Shown here: piece by piece, positions 1 through 6,721 of the stretch
Numbering within the stretch: position 1 is the first letter of the stretch
Layout: every line of letters starts with the position of its first letter
Assembly: GCA_016295665.1 (NCBI GenBank)
Contig: JAEDKS010000029.1
Span: 1 to 18,257, forward strand
DNA: 18,257 nucleotides
Direction of reading: 5' to 3'
Origin: Clostridia bacterium
GTDB lineage: Bacteria > Bacillota > Clostridia > Christensenellales > Aristaeellaceae
Position numbers and translations under genes: made by a program
The notes under the pieces: model-generated
Told to the model about the DNA's origin: nothing
The model's database searches: none
Seen by the model: the letters and a program-made list of their open reading frames with translations, nothing else

Positions 1-432
1 GGAAGTCCTCCGCCAGCACGTTGCCGTTCTCGTCCTTCCAGACGACCTGAATCTGAGCAGACTTGGGATCGGCGCGATACAGGAACTCGACGGGGTTACG
101 GGAGGGGTTCCCGTTGCCGTCCACGGACACGGTCACGGAAGCCTCGCTGCCGATGAAGGTGTACCCGGCGAAGTCATTGGCATAGAAGGTCTGGTCGGCA
201 CCCTGCACAACGGTGGGGAAGTCCTCCGCCAGCACGTTGCCGTTCTCGTCCTTCCAGACGACCTGAATCTGGGCGGACTTGGGCTCGGCGCGGTACAGGA
301 ACTCGACGGGGTTACGGGAGGGTGTGCCGTTGCCGTCCACGGACACGGTCACGGAAGCCTCGCTGCCGATGAAGGTGTAGCCGGCGAAGTCATTGGCATA
401 GAAGGTCTGGTCGGCGCCCTGGGTGATGGTGG
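1..432 (-). repeat. 216-bp in-frame tandem repeat in the secreted protein gene
   Basis: Bases 1-216 and 217-432 are two head-to-tail copies of a 216-base (72-codon) unit. By eye they differ at about 14 positions, five of them in the last few bases. The frame is kept between copies. Beyond 432 the match fades: the segment at about 433-480 encodes the same WKDE-G-N motif but has clearly diverged at DNA level. The array continues past the left edge, so the copy number is unknown. Confidence 0.95.
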
Positions 433-943
433 GATTATCCTGCAGGAGGATATTCCCCGCCTCGTCCTTCCAGATGACGCTCACGGTGGCCTGCGCGGGG
501 GTGAACACGGGCTCCTGCGGCATGATCTGCGTGGACACATACAGATAGTAGATGTCCACCAGCGCATCGCCCTCGAAGGCGCGGATCATGATCCGGTTGT
601 CCGTCACCATCTCGCTGCCGGTGTCGTAGATGTTCAGCGAGCCGTCCTCATCGCCAATCAGGAAGCTGTAGCCATGATTGGGATGAGCAGCGGTGATGGT
701 CAGCGCGCCCAGGGGCGCATCGGCAGTGACCTGCGCCCAGAAGCTCTGGTCGGTGGACCAGGTGACGGGCTGGGCATCCAGCTGGCTGGAATTGCCATTG
801 GCATCCACCCAGGAGAGGGTGATGACCAGCTGCTGCCAGTCGTCCTGCGCCAGCGCGGACACGGGCGCGAGACCCAGCACCATGGTCAGCGTCAGCAGCA
901 GTGCCACAAGACGCCGGGGCAGGTTAGCGGGACGGTTTGTCAT
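1..943 (-). CDS. Secreted repeat protein, MucBP-like repeats (3' end outside window)
   Basis: The reading frame starts at ATG 941-943 behind AGGAGG at 953-958 (9-base spacing) and stays open to the window edge, giving 314 visible codons. Residues 1-32 form a signal peptide: Arg residues at 4, 10 and 11, a Leu-rich core, and an ALA cleavage site before Gln33. Residues 33 to about 145 look like a divergent beta-rich domain that opens with WVDANGN. From about residue 148 onward there are repeats of about 72 residues, each containing WKDENGN (or WKDEAGN), then GADQTFYANDFAGYTF, then SVTVSVDGNG, and ending in FLYRA. This W/Y-x-D-x-x-G-N start and F-x-Y-R/K end resemble MucBP and related adhesin repeats of Gram-positive surface proteins. 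An extracellular binding or adhesion role is inferred. Cell-wall anchoring cannot be judged because the C-terminus is missing. Confidence 0.85.
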   Translation of the reverse strand, partial: MTNRPANLPRRLVALLLTLTMVLGLAPVSALAQDDWQQLVITLSWVDANGNSSQLDAQPVTWSTDQSFWAQVTADAPLGALTITAAHPNHGYSFLIGDEDGSLNIYDTGSEMVTDNRIMIRAFEGDALVDIYYLYVSTQIMPQEPVFTPAQATVSVIWKDEAGNILLQDNPTITQGADQTFYANDFAGYTFIGSEASVTVSVDGNGTPSRNPVEFLYRAEPKSAQIQVVWKDENGNVLAEDFPTVVQGADQTFYANDFAGYTFIGSEASVTVSVDGNGNPSRNPVEFLYRADPKSAQIQVVWKDENGNVLAEDF

Positions 944-987
944 GGGAACATTCCTCCTTGGAGCGGTGGTTCGCCCTGATGCGAAAT

Positions 988-1000
988 GGTATGTCATACC
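988..1000. promoter_or_regulatory. Palindrome GGTATGTCATACC between divergent genes
   Basis: A perfect 6-1-6 inverted repeat lies in the 175-base gap (944-1118) between the secreted repeat protein gene and the Nudix gene. It starts 45 bases upstream of the secreted gene's ATG. Its size and symmetry would suit a dimeric repressor operator. I found no convincing -35/-10 pair on either strand of this gap. A second, weaker inverted repeat, GGCAGG/CCTGCC, lies at 1054-1071. The operator role is inference only. Confidence 0.35.
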
Positions 1001-1118
1001 GGCTCCGGATGGAACCGGCGGGAACCCGGGGCAGGGGAGATTTCATCGCGAATGGCAGGATTTGCCCTGCCTCATGTCGAAGTACCCGCACAACCTACAC
1101 AGGAGGAGGCATCCGAGC

Positions 1119-1685
1119 ATGGACGACAAGCAGTTGACGGAGACCTTTCTGGAAGGGAAGGTCGTCTTTCCGGGCAAGATCATTCGCGTGGAGCACTGGC
1201 AGGTGGCGCTGCCCAATGGGGAGCAGGCGCTGCGGGAGGTGGCATGCCATCCGGGCGCGTCAGCCATCGTGGCGCTGGATGAGCAGGGCCGGGTCATTCT
1301 GGTGCGGCAGCACCGTATTGCGGTGGGCCGGCTGACATGGGAGATTCCTGCGGGCAAGCTGGACAGCCCGGACGAGGATCCATTCCTCTGCGCCCGGCGG
1401 GAGCTGAGCGAGGAAACGGGTCTGGAGGCCGACAGCTGGCGCAAGCTGACCTGTCTGGAGACGACGCCGGGCTTCTGCAACGAGCGGATTCACCTGTATC
1501 TGGCCACGGGGCTGCATCAGGGTGCGTCGCATCCCGATGAGGATGAGTTTGTGGCGGTGAGCAGAATGCCGCTGAAGGAAGCGGTGGCCCGGGTGATGGA
1601 TGGCACCTTCCGGGATGGCAAGACCATCGTGGGTCTCATGATGGCCGCCGCGCTGATGGATGAATCCACCCATCCTAACGGTTAA
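1119..1685 (+). CDS. Nudix hydrolase, ADP-ribose pyrophosphatase type
   Basis: This 188-residue protein probably hydrolyses ADP-ribose, or a related nucleoside diphosphate sugar, to AMP and ribose 5-phosphate in the cytoplasm. The Nudix box spans residues 79-102: GK, then LDSPDEDP, then the metal-binding core RELSEETGL. One extra residue sits between the first Gly and the first Glu compared with the textbook spacing, which is common in this subfamily. The preceding EIPAGK is typical of the ADP-ribose pyrophosphatase branch. The ATG at 1119 is chosen because AGGAGGAGG at 1101-1109 stands 9 bases upstream. The frame is open further 5', to 693, but that part is antisense to the secreted gene and is not a credible N-terminus. 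The gene appears to be monocistronic; the next gene begins 122 bases later behind its own candidate promoter. Confidence 0.9.
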   Translation: MDDKQLTETFLEGKVVFPGKIIRVEHWQVALPNGEQALREVACHPGASAIVALDEQGRVILVRQHRIAVGRLTWEIPAGKLDSPDEDPFLCARRELSEETGLEADSWRKLTCLETTPGFCNERIHLYLATGLHQGASHPDEDEFVAVSRMPLKEAVARVMDGTFRDGKTIVGLMMAAALMDESTHPNG

Positions 1686-1719
1686 TTCGCTGTTTTTCTT
1701 CCCATACCTGCAAAAATCT

Positions 1720-1747
1720 TTGCAAAAAGATTTCGAAATTGTAAAGT
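1720..1747 (+). promoter_or_regulatory. Candidate sigma-A promoter for the small membrane protein and GNAT genes
   Basis: In a notably A/T-rich patch (1690-1750), TTGCAA (1720-1725) is followed after 16 bases by TAAAGT (1742-1747). These are four- or five-of-six matches to the two consensus boxes. The ATG of the small membrane protein lies about 60 bases downstream. A weak A/T hairpin, AAATCTTT-GCAA-AAAGATTT (1714-1733), overlaps the -35 box. Confidence 0.4.
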
Positions 1748-1807
1748 AGGGGGCGGGGAAACCCGTGGCGGGTGGTTCGGAATATGAATCGTGAAGGAGA
1801 TCGCGGC

Positions 1808-1960
1808 ATGAAACACCGTTGGCAGCCGGTCTATGTTCTGTTTCTTCTGCTGATGCTGCTGATCCTGGCGGGCGGCGTGTATCTGTTCACGCAGGGGCTG
1901 AGGACGCCGGCGGAGCCGCAGCACCTGTTCCCGCTGGCCCGGGGAGGCTGGCATGGCTGA
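1808..1960 (+). CDS. Small single-pass membrane protein
   Basis: This 50-residue protein has a short basic N-terminus (MKHRW) and one hydrophobic helix at about residues 8-28, rich in Leu, Val and Met. A roughly 20-residue polar tail follows, ending in GGWHG. I do not recognise a family. The ATG at 1808 has AAGGAG at 1794-1799, 8 bases upstream; in-frame upstream starts lack such a site. The stop codon overlaps the next start by 8 bases (ATGGCTGA), so the two genes are very probably translated together. The predicted topology, with the positive end inside, places the tail outside the cytoplasm. Any functional link to the acetyltransferase is unknown. Confidence 0.6.
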   Translation: MKHRWQPVYVLFLLLMLLILAGGVYLFTQGLRTPAEPQHLFPLARGGWHG

Positions 1961-2558
1961 GCGTTATCTGCCCGGCGGCGGGCCGTTCTCGCCCCGGGAT
2001 TTCTTCGAGCGCCTGCCGCCGCTGGAAACGCCCCGGCTGATGCTGCGCCGCCTGACCATGCGGGACGCGCAGGACATCTTCGCCTATTCCCGGGATCCGG
2101 AGGTGGCCCGGCATGTGCTGTGGAGCGCGCACCGAACCATCTTCGACACCCGCGCCTACCTGCGGTTCATTCTCCGGCAGTACCGGGAGCGGGAGCCCAG
2201 CAGCTATGGCATCGTGCTGAAGGCCACGGGCCGGGTGATCGGCACCATCGGCTTCATGAGCTACAGCCAGGAGAACAGCACCGTCGAGGTGGGCTACAGC
2301 CTGGCCCGGAGCGCGTGGAACCAGGGCTACATGACCGAGGCGCTGCGGGCGGTGCTGCGGCTGTCCTTCGAGGACATGCGCATCCACCGGGTGGAGGCCC
2401 AGCACGAGGTGGACAATCCCGCCAGCGGCGCGGTGATGCGCAAGTGCGGCATGGTCCACGAGGGCACCCTGCGGGGCCGCATCTACAACAAGGGCCGCTT
2501 CTCGGACGTGGAGCTGTATGCCATGCTTCGCAGCGACTGGGAGGCCCGGCGGCGGTGA
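1953..2558 (+). CDS. GNAT acetyltransferase, RimJ/RimL type
   Basis: This 201-residue acetyl-CoA-dependent N-acetyltransferase belongs to the branch that includes ribosomal-protein and antibiotic-modifying acetyltransferases. It shows the expected order: ETPRLMLRRLTMRDAQDIF near the N-terminus, GTIGF in the central strand, EVGYSLARSAWNQGYMTEAL with the acetyl-CoA pyrophosphate loop (Q-G-Y-M-T), and NPASGAVMRKCGM, the N-x-x-S-x-x-V-x-x-K-x-G-F/M signature near the C-terminus. GGGGAGG at 1941-1947, inside the preceding small gene, precedes the ATG by 5 bases, and the two frames overlap. The substrate cannot be told from sequence; RimJ/RimL-like proteins acetylate protein N-termini, but many relatives act on small molecules. 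Confidence 0.88.
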   Translation: MAERYLPGGGPFSPRDFFERLPPLETPRLMLRRLTMRDAQDIFAYSRDPEVARHVLWSAHRTIFDTRAYLRFILRQYREREPSSYGIVLKATGRVIGTIGFMSYSQENSTVEVGYSLARSAWNQGYMTEALRAVLRLSFEDMRIHRVEAQHEVDNPASGAVMRKCGMVHEGTLRGRIYNKGRFSDVELYAMLRSDWEARRR

Positions 2559-2612
2559 GCAACCGGGCCCGGCCTGGGACGACGAAGCGGCTGCTGTTCC
2601 CGGTACGGACGG

Positions 2613-2647
2613 ACAAAAGGCGTGACTTGCGCGGTCACGCCTTTTGT
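2613..2647. terminator. Strong two-way intrinsic terminator
   Basis: A perfect 14-base-pair stem (arms 2613-2626 and 2634-2647) encloses a 7-base loop. The arms are ACAAAAGGCGTGAC and its reverse complement, so each strand reads into a TTTT run. It lies 55 bases past the GNAT stop and 61 bases past the end of the truncated acetyltransferase on the other strand, which suits a shared terminator for converging transcription. Nothing else is visible in 2559-2707. Confidence 0.85.
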
Positions 2648-2707
2648 GCTGGGAAATCGCTGCGGCGGCGCAGGGAAGGCTGCCGCCGATGATCGGCAAA
2701 CCGGGAT

Positions 2708-3091
2708 TCAGCGCACCAGCTGCCGTAATTGCTGCTCCAGATTGTCATAGAACCGGGCAATATGGAGGCCGTCAACGAGTCCGTGATGTGCCAGAATGGA
2801 GACGGGCAGCTGCTCCCTTCCGTCATGATCCTTCTGGAATTTTCCCCAGGTGATCCTCGGGTTAGCATCCTCCCCGCCCGCAACGGGCTGAATCAGCGAC
2901 GTGTAGTGGAGCCACGGGAGCGCGGAGATGAAATACATGCTTTCGCTGTAACTGTCCTCCTCGATGCTGCCACGGAGGCGGCACTGCCTTCGGGCGTCCT
3001 CGGCATAGGGCATGTATTCCTCCAGCGGCCTGTGGTGCCGAAGCGTGCAGTAGCAATAGGTGCCGTCGTCCAGCAGCTCAATATCCTGGTC
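2708..3091 (-). pseudogene. Chloramphenicol acetyltransferase-like gene, N-terminus missing
   Basis: The frame encodes only the C-terminal part of a CAT-family (CatA-like) acyltransferase. Matching landmarks are YFISALPWLHYTSL, equivalent to the family's FFVSANPWVSFTS segment; WGKF; and HHGLVDGLHIARFYDNLEQ, which carries the HHxxxDG active-site motif. The visible homology starts at about residue 80 of a normal protein of roughly 215 residues. Directly upstream on the same strand lies the GH28-like coding region in another frame, and no frame there encodes a CAT N-terminus. There is no ribosome binding site or plausible start codon at the junction. I read it as a deletion remnant. Its well-kept active site suggests the loss is fairly recent. 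An alternative is a sequencing or assembly join. Confidence 0.75.
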
Positions 3092-4499
3092 AGTCCACGA
3101 CCGCCTCCACGTCCTCCTCCAGCACAAGCGCCGGGCGGGGATCCGCGCCGGTGGGCTGCACCTGATAGTCCATAAGCCGCAGGCCCTTCACATGGCGTGC
3201 CCACAGGGCGTAGGCGGGGGCGTCGCCGATGTCGTCGATCATGTGCGCGTCGGGATAGACGCCGCGCAGCTCGTCAAAGTCCGCGCCGGTGGTCACCGGC
3301 TTGACGGAGGGGTGCTGGGTGAGGTGAAGGTCGTGCAGCAGCACATCCTCGATGGGCTTTTCCGGAATACCCAGCAGATAGGAGCCCCGGGGTCCGTTGT
3401 CGCTGCCCGTCCCATGGGTGATGGCGACGCGGCGCAGCGTGCCGATGCCGGGCCGGGGGTCGGAGGGCTTCACCCGCCCGCGATCCTCCAGCCGCAGGAA
3501 AACCGGGCTCCAGGCGCGGCGGATGTCGATGTCGGTGATGAGGAAGTCCTCCAGCGTGCCGCCGTCCACCATCTCCAGCGAGATGCCGGAATCGGAGCAG
3601 GGGTGCTTGATGCCCCGGGCATCCGTCTCCACGCCGCCGATGTGGCAGCGCCGTACCAGCACCTGCCGGAAGTCGCTCTGGGTGTCGGTGCCCACCTTCA
3701 GGGCGTTGCAGGAGGAGTACAGGCGGCAGTCCTCCACCAGCACCCGCTCCGTGGGGCGCTCCGAGGCGCCCTTGAAGCACAGCGCGTCATCGCCGCTGCG
3801 CACATCGCAGCCCCGGATGATGACATCCCGGCAGCCGTCGATGTCGATGCCGTCGTTGTTGTAGTTGGCCTGGCTCCGCACGGTGACCCGCTCCAGCAGC
3901 ACGCCGTCACAGTTGAAGTAATTCTCCATCCAGCAGGCGGCGTCCCGCAGGGTGATGTCGTGAACGTGGACGCCCCGGCAGTCCACCAGCCGGATCAGGA
4001 AGGGGCGCCCGGGGGTACCGTGCTGTGTCTCGCCGCCGGGGAAGTTGTCCTGGGTACCGCGCCCGTCGATCTCGCCGGGACCGCACAGGCAGATATTCTC
4101 GCAGCCCTCGGCAAAGAGCAGCGACTGGTTCATGCCCATGTGGGTGTCCTGCACGGTGATGCGGCGACAGATGTGCTCCGGGTAGTCGGTCAGGTCGGTG
4201 CTGGCCAGCAGCCGGCAGCCCTTGCCGACCATCAGCCGCACATGGCTGCGCAGGGTCAGGGAGCCGGACACATAGTCGCCCCCTGCCAGCAGCACGGTGC
4301 CGCCGCCCAGCGCGTGAACCCGGTCGATGGCAGCCTGCAGCGCCCGGGTGGCAAGGCCGCCTTCGTAGCCCATGTCCTCGGGGGTCACGACGGGGGTGCG
4401 GGCCTGCCAGCCCGTCACGAGTTCGGGCAGCGAGCGGGCCATGTCCTCCAGCTGCCGAACCAGCGCGGGATACCAGGCGGGAAAGTGCTTCTGTTCCAT
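3090..4499 (-). CDS. GH28-like pectin-active glycoside hydrolase (right-handed beta-helix)
   Basis: This 469-residue protein of the polygalacturonase (GH28) superfamily probably removes galacturonosyl units from pectin or rhamnogalacturonan oligomers. NNDGID (residues 214-219) matches the family's N-T-D motif, and SGDDAL (235-240) matches its D-D motif, so the three catalytic Asp residues appear present. The usual G-H-G motif is replaced by SSCNALKVGT (262-271), and no clear R-I-K motif follows in its normal form. This is seen in divergent bacterial GH28-like branches, so the exact activity is uncertain. There is no signal peptide, so it is cytoplasmic. AAGGAGG at 4506-4512 stands 6 bases before ATG 4497-4499. 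It follows the GH105 gene by 18 bases in one operon. The C-terminal end abuts a truncated acetyltransferase gene and may itself be slightly shortened. Confidence 0.85.
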   Translation of the reverse strand: MEQKHFPAWYPALVRQLEDMARSLPELVTGWQARTPVVTPEDMGYEGGLATRALQAAIDRVHALGGGTVLLAGGDYVSGSLTLRSHVRLMVGKGCRLLASTDLTDYPEHICRRITVQDTHMGMNQSLLFAEGCENICLCGPGEIDGRGTQDNFPGGETQHGTPGRPFLIRLVDCRGVHVHDITLRDAACWMENYFNCDGVLLERVTVRSQANYNNDGIDIDGCRDVIIRGCDVRSGDDALCFKGASERPTERVLVEDCRLYSSCNALKVGTDTQSDFRQVLVRRCHIGGVETDARGIKHPCSDSGISLEMVDGGTLEDFLITDIDIRRAWSPVFLRLEDRGRVKPSDPRPGIGTLRRVAITHGTGSDNGPRGSYLLGIPEKPIEDVLLHDLHLTQHPSVKPVTTGADFDELRGVYPDAHMIDDIGDAPAYALWARHVKGLRLMDYQVQPTGADPRPALVLEEDVEAVVD

Positions 4500-4517
4500 A
4501 TCGTGCCTCCTTGCCGC

Positions 4518-5675
4518 TCAGGCCTGCGTCCCGTCGATCAGGGCACCCCGGCCCGAAAGCAGCAGCTCCGTGTAGCACATCAGGAAGGGGGCCAGTCCCT
4601 TGGCGTCGTTCTCCACCACGGGCTCGGAAATGTAGTATTCGTAGCTGCCGTCCCGGCGGCGGTTATTCTCCGGGCCCAGCCCCGCCACCAGACAGATGCC
4701 GCCCAGGTTCAGCTTGCCGTCCCGCTCGGACAGGTACCGCCGGCAGATGCTCTGGAAGATCTGCGCGCCCACGTCGGCGTAGGCCGCGTCCAGAATGCCC
4801 AGCCGCGCCCCCTTCAGATAGAAGTACGCCACCATGGCGGAGCCGGAGGTCTCGGGATAGTTGCCCTCCCTGCCGATCTGGTTGGGCACCTGATAGAGCA
4901 TGTGGGTTTCCCCGTCGATGTAGGGCAGCAGGTTCCCCGCCAGCTCCCGGGCGATGGCGACCATGTCGCTGCGGAAGTCCTCGTGTCCGGGGGCGATTTC
5001 CGCGGTCACGTCGATAAGCGCGGCGCTGAACCAGCCCAGGCTCCGGAGCCAGGGATTCCGGGAGCGGCCCGTCTCGTCGGCCCAGAAGGCCTTGCCGCTG
5101 GCGTCATAGCCGTGGCGATAGAGGCCGGTCTCCGGGTCGAGCATCCGCTGGTGAACGGTCAGGAACTGGCGATGGATGTCCTCGTAGCCCCGGCAGTCCT
5201 CCAGCTCCGTGGTGCAGCGGGCGTAGAACACCTGGGCCATGTACAGCCCGTCCAGCCAGACCTGATCGGGGTAGATCTTCTTGTGCCAGAAGCTGCCCTC
5301 CCAGGTGCGGGGCTGACGCTGCAGCTGACCGCGCAGGGTGTCGATGGCCCGGCGATACTTCTCCTTGCCGCTGAGCCGGTACAGGTCAAAGAGCACCCGG
5401 CCCTCGCAGATGTTGTCCAGGTTGTAGTCCTCCTCGCGGTAGCCCCTGAGGCTGCCGTCCTCAAAGACGTAGTAGTCCAGGAAATGCTCCGCGAAGGTGT
5501 AGTAGCGCTCCTCGCCGGTGATGCGGTGCAGGTTGAGCAGGGCGATCATCATGCAGCCGTCGATGTAGTTCCAGCCGTTGACGCTGCCGGCGCTGATCTT
5601 CTCGATGTTCCACAGGGGCCGGTCGGGGGTGGAGTCCTGGAGCATGTGCTCCACATAGCGTTCGATGATGTTCAT
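4518..5675 (-). CDS. Unsaturated rhamnogalacturonyl hydrolase, GH105 (YteR-like)
   Basis: This 385-residue (alpha/alpha)6-barrel enzyme is expected to hydrate and remove the 4,5-unsaturated galacturonic acid left at the non-reducing end of oligosaccharides by pectate or rhamnogalacturonan lyases. Family landmarks are YNLDNICEGR (Asp87, equivalent to Asp88 of B. subtilis YteR), FWHKKIYPDQVWLDGLYM (Asp142, equivalent to the catalytic Asp143), GLYRHGYD (His188) and RSLGWF. The length is typical and there is no signal peptide, so it acts on imported substrate. GGAAGGAG at 5687-5694 stands 11 bases before the ATG. It is the first gene of a two-gene unit with the GH28-like enzyme, behind the promoter at 5711-5739. 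Together the pair indicates use of pectin breakdown products. Confidence 0.92.
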   Translation of the reverse strand: MNIIERYVEHMLQDSTPDRPLWNIEKISAGSVNGWNYIDGCMMIALLNLHRITGEERYYTFAEHFLDYYVFEDGSLRGYREEDYNLDNICEGRVLFDLYRLSGKEKYRRAIDTLRGQLQRQPRTWEGSFWHKKIYPDQVWLDGLYMAQVFYARCTTELEDCRGYEDIHRQFLTVHQRMLDPETGLYRHGYDASGKAFWADETGRSRNPWLRSLGWFSAALIDVTAEIAPGHEDFRSDMVAIARELAGNLLPYIDGETHMLYQVPNQIGREGNYPETSGSAMVAYFYLKGARLGILDAAYADVGAQIFQSICRRYLSERDGKLNLGGICLVAGLGPENNRRRDGSYEYYISEPVVENDAKGLAPFLMCYTELLLSGRGALIDGTQA

Positions 5676-5710
5676 GAGCCTCGTGTCTCCTTCCGCGTGG
5701 GGGTAGCATC

Positions 5711-5739
5711 AGTATAAGCGATTCATTCGGGTTTTGCAA
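5711..5739 (-). promoter_or_regulatory. Sigma-A promoter of the GH105-GH28 operon
   Basis: Reading the minus strand, TTGCAA (5734-5739) is followed after exactly 17 bases by TATACT (5711-5716), five of six matches in the -10 box. Transcription would start near 5704 and leave a leader of about 30 bases before the GH105 ATG. The promoter overlaps the last codons and stop of the LysR gene upstream, so the two pectin genes can be expressed separately from it. Confidence 0.65.
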
Positions 5740-6712
5740 GGGGCTCCGGGGGCGCCCCAGCGGCATCCGCGTCGGGGGTGACCATGATGGCGTTGTGCCG
5801 CTCCAGATAGCCGCGCAGCTCCTGCACATAGCGCTGCCCCGGGTCGGAGAGCAGGTGGTTGCGGCGGGTGAGGTAGCCGATCTCCATGACGCTGTTGTGG
5901 TTGTCTGCGTCATCCCGGAAGGGCACGGCGACGTACTCCGGGCCGTTGAGCTCCTCGCAGATGACGCCGGAGCAGAGCGTATAGGCGTTCAGGGCCAGCA
6001 TCAGGTTCAGGTTGGTGGCGCGGTCGTTGGTGCGGATGGTGCGGGGATACTCCTTGGTGGTGAGTATCTCCTCGGCAAAGTAGAACGAGCCGCTGCCGCC
6101 CTGCTCAAAGGACAGGCAGGGGTAATCCGCGAGCTGGTCGAAGGTGATGGCCTCGCAGCCCGCCAGCGGATGGCCCCGCCAAAGATACACATAGGCCTTG
6201 CAGTGGCACAGGGGATGGAACTGCAGATCGCCGGTGCGGAACAGCTTGGTCAGCGCGGGGCGGTTGAAGTCGCTCAGGTACAGCACGCCGATCTCGCTGC
6301 GGAGGGAGGACACGTCGGAGATGACCTCCTGTGTGCGGGTCTCCCGGATGGCGAACTCGTAGCGGGCGGTGTCGTAGGCCTTGACCAGCGAGACGAAGGC
6401 CTGCACGGCGAAGGAGTAGTGCTGGGTCGAGACGCCGAAGCGCCGCTTCCGGCTGCCGGGGGACTGGAAGTGATCCTGCAGCGCCTCATACTGGGCCCAC
6501 ACCTGCCGGGCGTGGGCCACCAGCTCCACGCCGTCCTCGGTCAGGGTCACGCCCCGTCCGGTGCGGTTGAAGATGACGATGCCCAGCTCCTTCTCCAGCT
6601 CCTTCACCGCGCCGGTGAGGCTGGGCTGGGACACGTAGAGCAGCTCGGAGGCCTTGTTCAGGGAGCCGGCCTCCGCGATGGTGATGAGGTAGTGCAGCTG
6701 TTGCAGGGTCAT
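5723..6712 (-). CDS. LysR-family transcriptional regulator
   Basis: This 329-residue regulator has a winged helix-turn-helix at residues 1-60 (MTLQQLHYLITIAEAGSLNKA, then SELLYVSQPSLTGAVKELEKELG and FNRTGRGVTLTEDG). A periplasmic-binding-protein-like effector domain follows, from about residue 92. Distinctive effector-domain segments include VSTQHYSFAVQAFV and CLSFEQGGSGSFYFAEE. The last 20 residues (VTPDADAAGAPPEP and following) are a Pro/Ala-rich extension. It starts 9 bases after the metallophosphoesterase stop, and its only visible Shine-Dalgarno-like sequence (AGGAG) lies inside that gene's end, so the two are probably cotranscribed. It lies directly upstream of the GH105-GH28 operon and may control it, but its effector is unknown. 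It could equally serve the AEC permease gene. Confidence 0.9.
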   Translation of the reverse strand: MTLQQLHYLITIAEAGSLNKASELLYVSQPSLTGAVKELEKELGIVIFNRTGRGVTLTEDGVELVAHARQVWAQYEALQDHFQSPGSRKRRFGVSTQHYSFAVQAFVSLVKAYDTARYEFAIRETRTQEVISDVSSLRSEIGVLYLSDFNRPALTKLFRTGDLQFHPLCHCKAYVYLWRGHPLAGCEAITFDQLADYPCLSFEQGGSGSFYFAEEILTTKEYPRTIRTNDRATNLNLMLALNAYTLCSGVICEELNGPEYVAVPFRDDADNHNSVMEIGYLTRRNHLLSDPGQRYVQELRGYLERHNAIMVTPDADAAGAPPEPLAKPE

Positions 6713-6721
6713 GGACGTTTC

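Noticed and set aside
1..432. Repeats as a CRISPR array
   Set aside because: The 216-base units are contiguous with no unique spacers and remain in one open reading frame, so they are protein repeats.
693..1118. Open frame extending the Nudix protein by 142 residues upstream
   Set aside because: It runs antisense through the signal peptide region of the secreted protein gene, shows no domain, and the ideal ribosome binding site at 1101-1109 points to ATG 1119.
1714..1733. AAATCTTT-GCAA-AAAGATTT hairpin as terminator of the Nudix gene
   Set aside because: The stem is only A/T-rich with two G-C pairs, and no T tract follows. The bases are better explained as part of an A/T-rich promoter.
3093..3350. 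Search for the missing CAT N-terminus in another frame to argue for a frameshift
   Set aside because: All three minus-strand frames there were read. One is the GH28-like protein and the others show no CAT-like sequence, so deletion fits better than frameshift.
3060..5717. Very long plus-strand open frame of 885 codons
   Set aside because: It mirrors the GH28 and GH105 genes on the minus strand. Its low-complexity Ala/Val/Gly/His composition is typical of antisense frames in G+C-rich DNA, and both minus-strand proteins have clear families.
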